A stretch of DNA of 8,923 nucleotides, taken from assembly GCA_902795095.1 (NCBI GenBank), contig CADBKB010000058.1, positions 1-8,923 of the forward strand. The letters are read 5' to 3'. Position numbers and translations under genes: made by a program. Positions 5,604 to 8,923 of the stretch are shown piece by piece. The notes below the pieces were generated by a model, which did not search any database, was not told the DNA's origin, and saw nothing but the letters and a program-made list of their open reading frames with translations. The DNA is from Oscillospiraceae bacterium (GTDB lineage: Bacteria > Bacillota_A > Clostridia > Oscillospirales > Oscillospiraceae). How positions within the stretch are numbered: position 1 is the stretch's first letter; each line of letters starts with the position of its first letter.

Positions 5604-6401
5604 ATGCTTTATCACGCACGTGAGTCACAGGTCGACGTCGGCAACGGCGTCGTGCGCTATATCGTCTTCGGAACCGGACAGCAACCCATGGTCATGATCC
5701 CGGGTCTGAGCCTTCGCAGCATTCACGGAGCCGCCCTGCCGCTGGCCTGGAGCTACCGCCGGTTCGCCAAACAGTGGCGCGTCTATTGCTTTGATAAGAC
5801 CGATCCCGTTTTTCCCGGCTGCAGCGTCGCCGATCTGGCCGAGGATACCGCCACGGCCATGCAGGCGCTCGGCGTCGAAAACGCTGACGTCATGAGCGTG
5901 TCCATGGGCGGTATGATCGCTCAGGAGCTGGCGCTCCGGCATCCGGCGCTGGTCAACAAGCTGGTGCTGGGCGTGACCCTCAGCCGCCCGAACGACACCG
6001 TCCGCGCAGCGGTCGATGATTGGATCAAACTGGCTCGCGCAGGGGATACCGGCGCCATCGTCCGGGATTTTACGGAGCGGCTGTACTCCGAGCGCTATAT
6101 CCGCCGGTACCGCCTTTTGCTGCCTCTGCTGGCAAAGATACAGCGGCTCGACGCGCCGGAACGGTTCATCACCCTGGCGGAGGCCTGCCTGACCTGCAAT
6201 ACCTATGACCGGTTGGATCAGATCCAATGTCCGACCCTGGTGCTTGGCGGCGAACAGGACAAGATCACCACCGCCGCGGCTGCCCGGGAGCTGGCCGAGC
6301 GCCTCGGCTGCCAGTCGCACATCTACGCCGGCCTCGGTCATGCCGCCTACGAGGAGGCGCCGGATTTCAATCAACGGATCATGGATTTCTTCCTGACTTG
6401 A
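5604..6401 (+). CDS. Alpha/beta-fold hydrolase
   Basis: The product has 265 residues, beginning at ATG 5604 with AAGGAGG 4 nt upstream that overlaps the ogt stop. The fold is clear: MVMIPGLSLRSIHGA with the oxyanion loop (29-43), the nucleophile elbow SVSMGGM (98-104, nucleophile S100), the acid D219 in LVLGGEQDKIT and the base H246 in GLGHAAYEEAP. The elbow has Ser instead of the first Gly of GxSxG, a common variant. A cap region lies between about residues 130 and 205. Similar proteins include small esterases and haloperoxidase/lactonase-like enzymes; the substrate is unknown. It has no signal peptide, so it is cytoplasmic. It is the last gene of the operon with the MFS permease and ogt, so it may act on a compound moved by that permease. 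An in-frame extension back to 5526 overlaps ogt and lacks homology. Confidence 0.92.
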   Translation: MLYHARESQVDVGNGVVRYIVFGTGQQPMVMIPGLSLRSIHGAALPLAWSYRRFAKQWRVYCFDKTDPVFPGCSVADLAEDTATAMQALGVENADVMSVSMGGMIAQELALRHPALVNKLVLGVTLSRPNDTVRAAVDDWIKLARAGDTGAIVRDFTERLYSERYIRRYRLLLPLLAKIQRLDAPERFITLAEACLTCNTYDRLDQIQCPTLVLGGEQDKITTAAAARELAERLGCQSHIYAGLGHAAYEEAPDFNQRIMDFFLT

Positions 6402-6404
6402 CAC

Positions 6405-6451
6405 AAAAACGGGGCTGCTGCAAAATTTCCATTTTGCAACAGCCCCTTTTT
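6405..6451. terminator. Bidirectional terminator between convergent genes
   Basis: A 16-bp stem with one mismatch pairs 6411-6426 (GGGGCTGCTGCAAAAT) with 6431-6446 (ATTTTGCAACAGCCCC) around a TTCC loop. In the plus direction it is followed by five T (6447-6451). In the minus direction it is followed by G then five T (complement of 6405-6410). The last T on the plus side is already part of the stop codon of the minus-strand surface protein, so the two convergent genes share one very compact terminator. Confidence 0.94.
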
Positions 6452-6987
6452 CAATTCATCGCTCTGAACAGGAAGGTTACGACCTGTCCGCGGGTGCAGG
6501 TGGAGGCGGGGACAAATGTGGTCTCCGTCATGCCCTTGGTGATACCCTCCTCCACCGCCCAGGCCACAGCCTTGGCGTAGTAGGCGCCCACGTCCACATC
6601 AGTGAAGGCAGTGTCGGCATTTTTCGGCTCCGGACTTTGCTTGAACCGCCACAGGAACGTAACGATCTGTCCTCTGGTACAGGTGGCGTCCGGGGCAAAG
6701 GTGGTTTCGCTCACACCATTGGTGATGCCCTTCTCCACCGCCCAGGCTACAGCCTTCAAATAGAATCCGCCGGGCTTGAGATCCGTGAAGGCGGTCTCAG
6801 CCTTCTCCGGCTCCGGGCAGCCGGCAGCCCGCCACAGGAAGGTGACGACCTGGCCTCTCGTGCAGCCGCGGTCCGGTCCGAAGTGGGTGGCGTCCACGCC
6901 GTTGGTGATCTGGGGGTCTGCGTTGTAGGCCCAGTAGACAGGCTCGAAATAGAACTTGCCGCTGTCGCTCACATCTTCAAACAGGAA
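6451..6987 (-). repeat. Three tandem SLH-coding repeats, period 183 bp
   Basis: The three SLH domains are recognisable at DNA level: the diverged block beginning ACAGGA recurs at 6468, 6651 and 6834 on the plus strand, exactly 183 bp (61 codons) apart. In the protein the pattern CTRGQ(V/I)VTFL(W/F)R occurs at residues 680, 741 and 802, preceded by YxKAVAWAVExGIT in the last two. The first repeat is more diverged in that region (FYFEPVYWAYNADPQITNG). Three SLH copies at the C-terminus is the usual arrangement for wall anchoring. Confidence 0.92.
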
Positions 6988-8923
6988 GGGCGGCTCCACG
7001 GTCTTCTCCACCAGGGCATCCAGAGCAGAGCGAATGACCGAGGCAACATAGTCGATCGCCTCCTGGCTTTCCTCCATCACCAGATCGTCGATGGAGACGG
7101 TGCTGCAGATCTCGTCAAATTCCGCCAGACTCTCCGGGGTGTACTTCTCCCGGTCCAGCTTGTCGAGGATGGCCCGGAGCTCGTCGATTTCCGTCCAGTC
7201 GAGTACCGGCCGCAGCTCCAGTGCAGCCATGGCCGCGGTGAGCGCCCCGGCAGCGTCGTCGAGCTCCTGCTGTGTCGCGGCGTCAAGCAGCACCTTTTTG
7301 GCATTCTCCAGGGCAACGTAGACCTCGTCCGCGGTTTCCTGAGTATACTCATTCCAATTCAGCGCCTCCGCCTCGGCGATGGCCTGCTCCAGGGCGGTCT
7401 TATCCAGCACCGGCAGCAGAGTGCCGTCGTCAAAGCTCAAGGACTCCAGGGTGAAGGTATAGCCCTCGGTCATGCCGGTGTAGGCGTCGATCACCAGGCG
7501 ATCAGCCTCGATGCCCGTATTCTCATAGGCGAACATCTCGGTGAAGCTCTCATCGCTGTCGCCGCGATAGCAGGTATAGGTATCGCCCTCCTTTTCGATG
7601 CGGAACCAGTAGGTGCCCGCGGAGGCCAGGCCCGGGGTGGAATTGAGGTCGCTGGAATCCGCCGTGATATTGCCGCCCACGCGCAGGAAATTCTGCAGGG
7701 CGCCGTCGCCGCCGCGGATGCCCGCCATATTCTGATAATCCTCGCCCTCGGAAGCGTAGAATCCGAAGAATTGATAGTATCCATTATTGGCGGTGGGATC
7801 AAAGCTGAAGCGCAGGGTTGCCGTCCAGTCGCCGGACACGCTCACGCTCACAAGATCCTCCGGGGTGCTGGCCTGGGCGCCGGAGTTCTGACCGTTGCAG
7901 TCCTCCACGGCGTTGCGGGTGGTCTTGAGCACCAGGCCTGCCGCCGTCTGCTGTGCGTTGGTCTTTCCGAGGATCTCGTACTTGTCGGCGTCGGAGGCGT
8001 CGGTGAAGTCTATATCCGCCAGGCCTGTCTGGCTGGCCCTGACAACGGCGAAGGAGCGGCTGAGCACTTCTCCCTTGTCGTCGGTCACAACCAGCTCATA
8101 TACACCCTCCTGGGCCGGTGCGGTGATCTCGGCGCTGTTGCCGGGCGCTGACGTCATAGTCTCGCCCGCTGCGAAGGCTTTGGTGCTCGGCGGAGCCAGC
8201 CAGAGCGTCTTGCTGGGATCGTTCAGGTTTTCCGCCAAAACGACGCTCTGCCCCGGCTTGACGGTGACGTTTTTGGGAAGCAGACGGTTCGCCTCGGTGA
8301 TCACCGTGGTAAATTTGATCGTCTGGTAGGCAGCGCTGCTGCCCTTCTTCTTGACGACGAGGGTCCATTCCCCTTCCTCGGTGAGCTTCGCTCCGTTCGT
8401 CACGTTCTGATCGTTCAGCGTGAAGGTATATTGCTCGGTATTGAGCTCCAGGACCAGGGGCTTTTTCGGACTGATGCTGTATTCCTCCCCATCGGCAACA
8501 TTGGCGATGGGCATCTCGAAGAATTCGATGGAGCGCAGATCCACGCCGCCGTCCTCAAATTTGAGATATATATCATGCACGCCCATCAGTCGGGACGGCA
8601 GCTCCACCTCGATCCTTTGGAAAGCGCCGCCGGTATTGGGGATCCTTACCTCAGCGAAGGGTGCGGAGCCATCGTTGGGTTTGCCTGTGAAAATCTGCAC
8701 CACGCGGGTATCGTCTCGGTTGAGGCCGCCTTCAGTACAGGCGTTGGCAGCGGTGAGGACCAGCTTCGGCTTGCTGCCCTCGTCGCCGAAGTCCATGCCC
8801 AGGAAGGCGATCCAGTCCAGGCAGTCGTAACGCTCCCGGACGCCGAAAGTCATGGTATGGCCGGCGCTTGCGCCCTGGGCGCGCTCGTCCACGAGCAGCA
8901 CTTGGAATCCCTGGTCGATCAGA
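6451..8923 (-). CDS. Multidomain surface protein with CBM6-like, Ig-like, FIVAR and three SLH domains; N-terminus is a hydrolase fragment (5' end outside window)
   Basis: The frame is open from the right edge to TGA 6453-6451, at least 823 residues. Numbering from the Val codon at 8901, residues 1-30 resemble an alpha/beta-hydrolase (VLLVDERAQGASAGH, FGVRERYDCLDW). About 28-130 reads as a CBM6-like carbohydrate-binding domain (DWIAFLGMDFGDEG, then VRIPNTGGAFQRIEVEL and DIYLKFEDGGVDLRSIEFF). About 136-205 and 206-289 are beta-rich Ig-like regions. About 291-493 is a concanavalin-like region as found at the C-terminus of some glycoside hydrolases. About 497-635 holds two FIVAR-like helical repeats, and 639-816 three SLH domains that should bind the secondary cell-wall polymer. 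The C-terminal part therefore belongs to an exported, wall-attached carbohydrate-binding protein, perhaps the tail of a glycoside hydrolase. No signal peptide or catalytic domain is in the window. The N-terminal switch to a different family is described in the findings. Confidence 0.88.
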   Translation of the reverse strand, partial: LIDQGFQVLLVDERAQGASAGHTMTFGVRERYDCLDWIAFLGMDFGDEGSKPKLVLTAANACTEGGLNRDDTRVVQIFTGKPNDGSAPFAEVRIPNTGGAFQRIEVELPSRLMGVHDIYLKFEDGGVDLRSIEFFEMPIANVADGEEYSISPKKPLVLELNTEQYTFTLNDQNVTNGAKLTEEGEWTLVVKKKGSSAAYQTIKFTTVITEANRLLPKNVTVKPGQSVVLAENLNDPSKTLWLAPPSTKAFAAGETMTSAPGNSAEITAPAQEGVYELVVTDDKGEVLSRSFAVVRASQTGLADIDFTDASDADKYEILGKTNAQQTAAGLVLKTTRNAVEDCNGQNSGAQASTPEDLVSVSVSGDWTATLRFSFDPTANNGYYQFFGFYASEGEDYQNMAGIRGGDGALQNFLRVGGNITADSSDLNSTPGLASAGTYWFRIEKEGDTYTCYRGDSDESFTEMFAYENTGIEADRLVIDAYTGMTEGYTFTLESLSFDDGTLLPVLDKTALEQAIAEAEALNWNEYTQETADEVYVALENAKKVLLDAATQQELDDAAGALTAAMAALELRPVLDWTEIDELRAILDKLDREKYTPESLAEFDEICSTVSIDDLVMEESQEAIDYVASVIRSALDALVEKTVEPPFLFEDVSDSGKFYFEPVYWAYNADPQITNGVDATHFGPDRGCTRGQVVTFLWRAAGCPEPEKAETAFTDLKPGGFYLKAVAWAVEKGITNGVSETTFAPDATCTRGQIVTFLWRFKQSPEPKNADTAFTDVDVGAYYAKAVAWAVEEGITKGMTETTFVPASTCTRGQVVTFLFRAMN
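8806..8923 (-). other. Truncated alpha/beta-hydrolase coding segment fused in frame to the surface protein
   Basis: Translated on the minus strand from the window edge, the segment reads LIDQGFQ, then VLLVDERAQGASAGH and FGVRERYDCLDWI. This is the strand-3 to helix-B region of a family of alpha/beta hydrolases (YqkD-like) common in Clostridia, in which VDQRAHGxSxG and FGxxERYDCLDW are conserved. In that family the nucleophile elbow and the rest of the catalytic triad lie after this point. Here the frame instead passes into a CBM6-like sequence. The hydrolase is therefore incomplete in this window; its N-terminus would lie beyond position 8923. Confidence 0.7.

Noticed and set aside
6637..8151. 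504-codon plus-strand ORF opposite the surface protein gene.
   Set aside because: It is antisense to clear FIVAR, concanavalin-like and SLH sequence, its composition is typical of a GC-rich shadow frame, and no ribosome binding site or recognisable domain was seen.

Overview
The window looks like chromosomal DNA from a GC-rich, endospore-forming Clostridia-type Firmicute. An Oscillospiraceae-like gut anaerobe is my best guess. The grounds are the SpoVAD/SpoVAE sporulation pair, strong AAGGAGG-type ribosome binding sites before most genes, compact intrinsic terminators, and a FIVAR/triple-SLH surface protein with the TRGQ-type SLH signature. No rRNA, tRNA, CRISPR array, transposase or phage gene was seen.

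Layout. (1) Positions 1-335 hold the C-terminal end of an HD-type hydrolase, closed by a clear terminator. (2) Positions 390-1896 on the minus strand hold spoVAD, spoVAE and then a very short Asn/Gln-rich ORF with a good ribosome binding site. spoVAD is the first gene; the usual upstream partner spoVAC is absent, and a sigma-G-like promoter lies directly in front of spoVAD. (3) Divergently, 2008-3830 on the plus strand holds a macrodomain protein fused through an Ala/Pro-rich linker to a helical, HTH-like C-terminal domain, followed by a TerY/YegL-like von Willebrand A protein with an intact MIDAS. Each has a TTGACC-containing promoter candidate; no terminator separates them and a strong one follows the second. 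(4) Positions 3922-6401 form a tight three-gene plus-strand operon with its own promoter: an MFS permease, an O6-methylguanine-DNA methyltransferase (ogt) and an alpha/beta hydrolase. It ends at a bidirectional terminator. (5) Positions 6451-8923 on the minus strand hold a partial multidomain surface protein: CBM6-like, two Ig-like regions, a concanavalin-like region, two FIVAR-like helical repeats and three SLH repeats.

The most notable point is at the right edge. The reading frame of the surface protein continues in frame into sequence that reads as an alpha/beta-hydrolase, cut off before its nucleophile elbow. The switch occurs at a short shared Asp-Trp-Ile motif. This is either a real gene fusion or deletion, or an assembly chimera. 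The second point of interest is the macrodomain-HTH plus vWA cassette, a candidate ADP-ribose-linked regulatory or stress module of unknown function. All assignments come from reading the sequence and recalling families; no database search was run.
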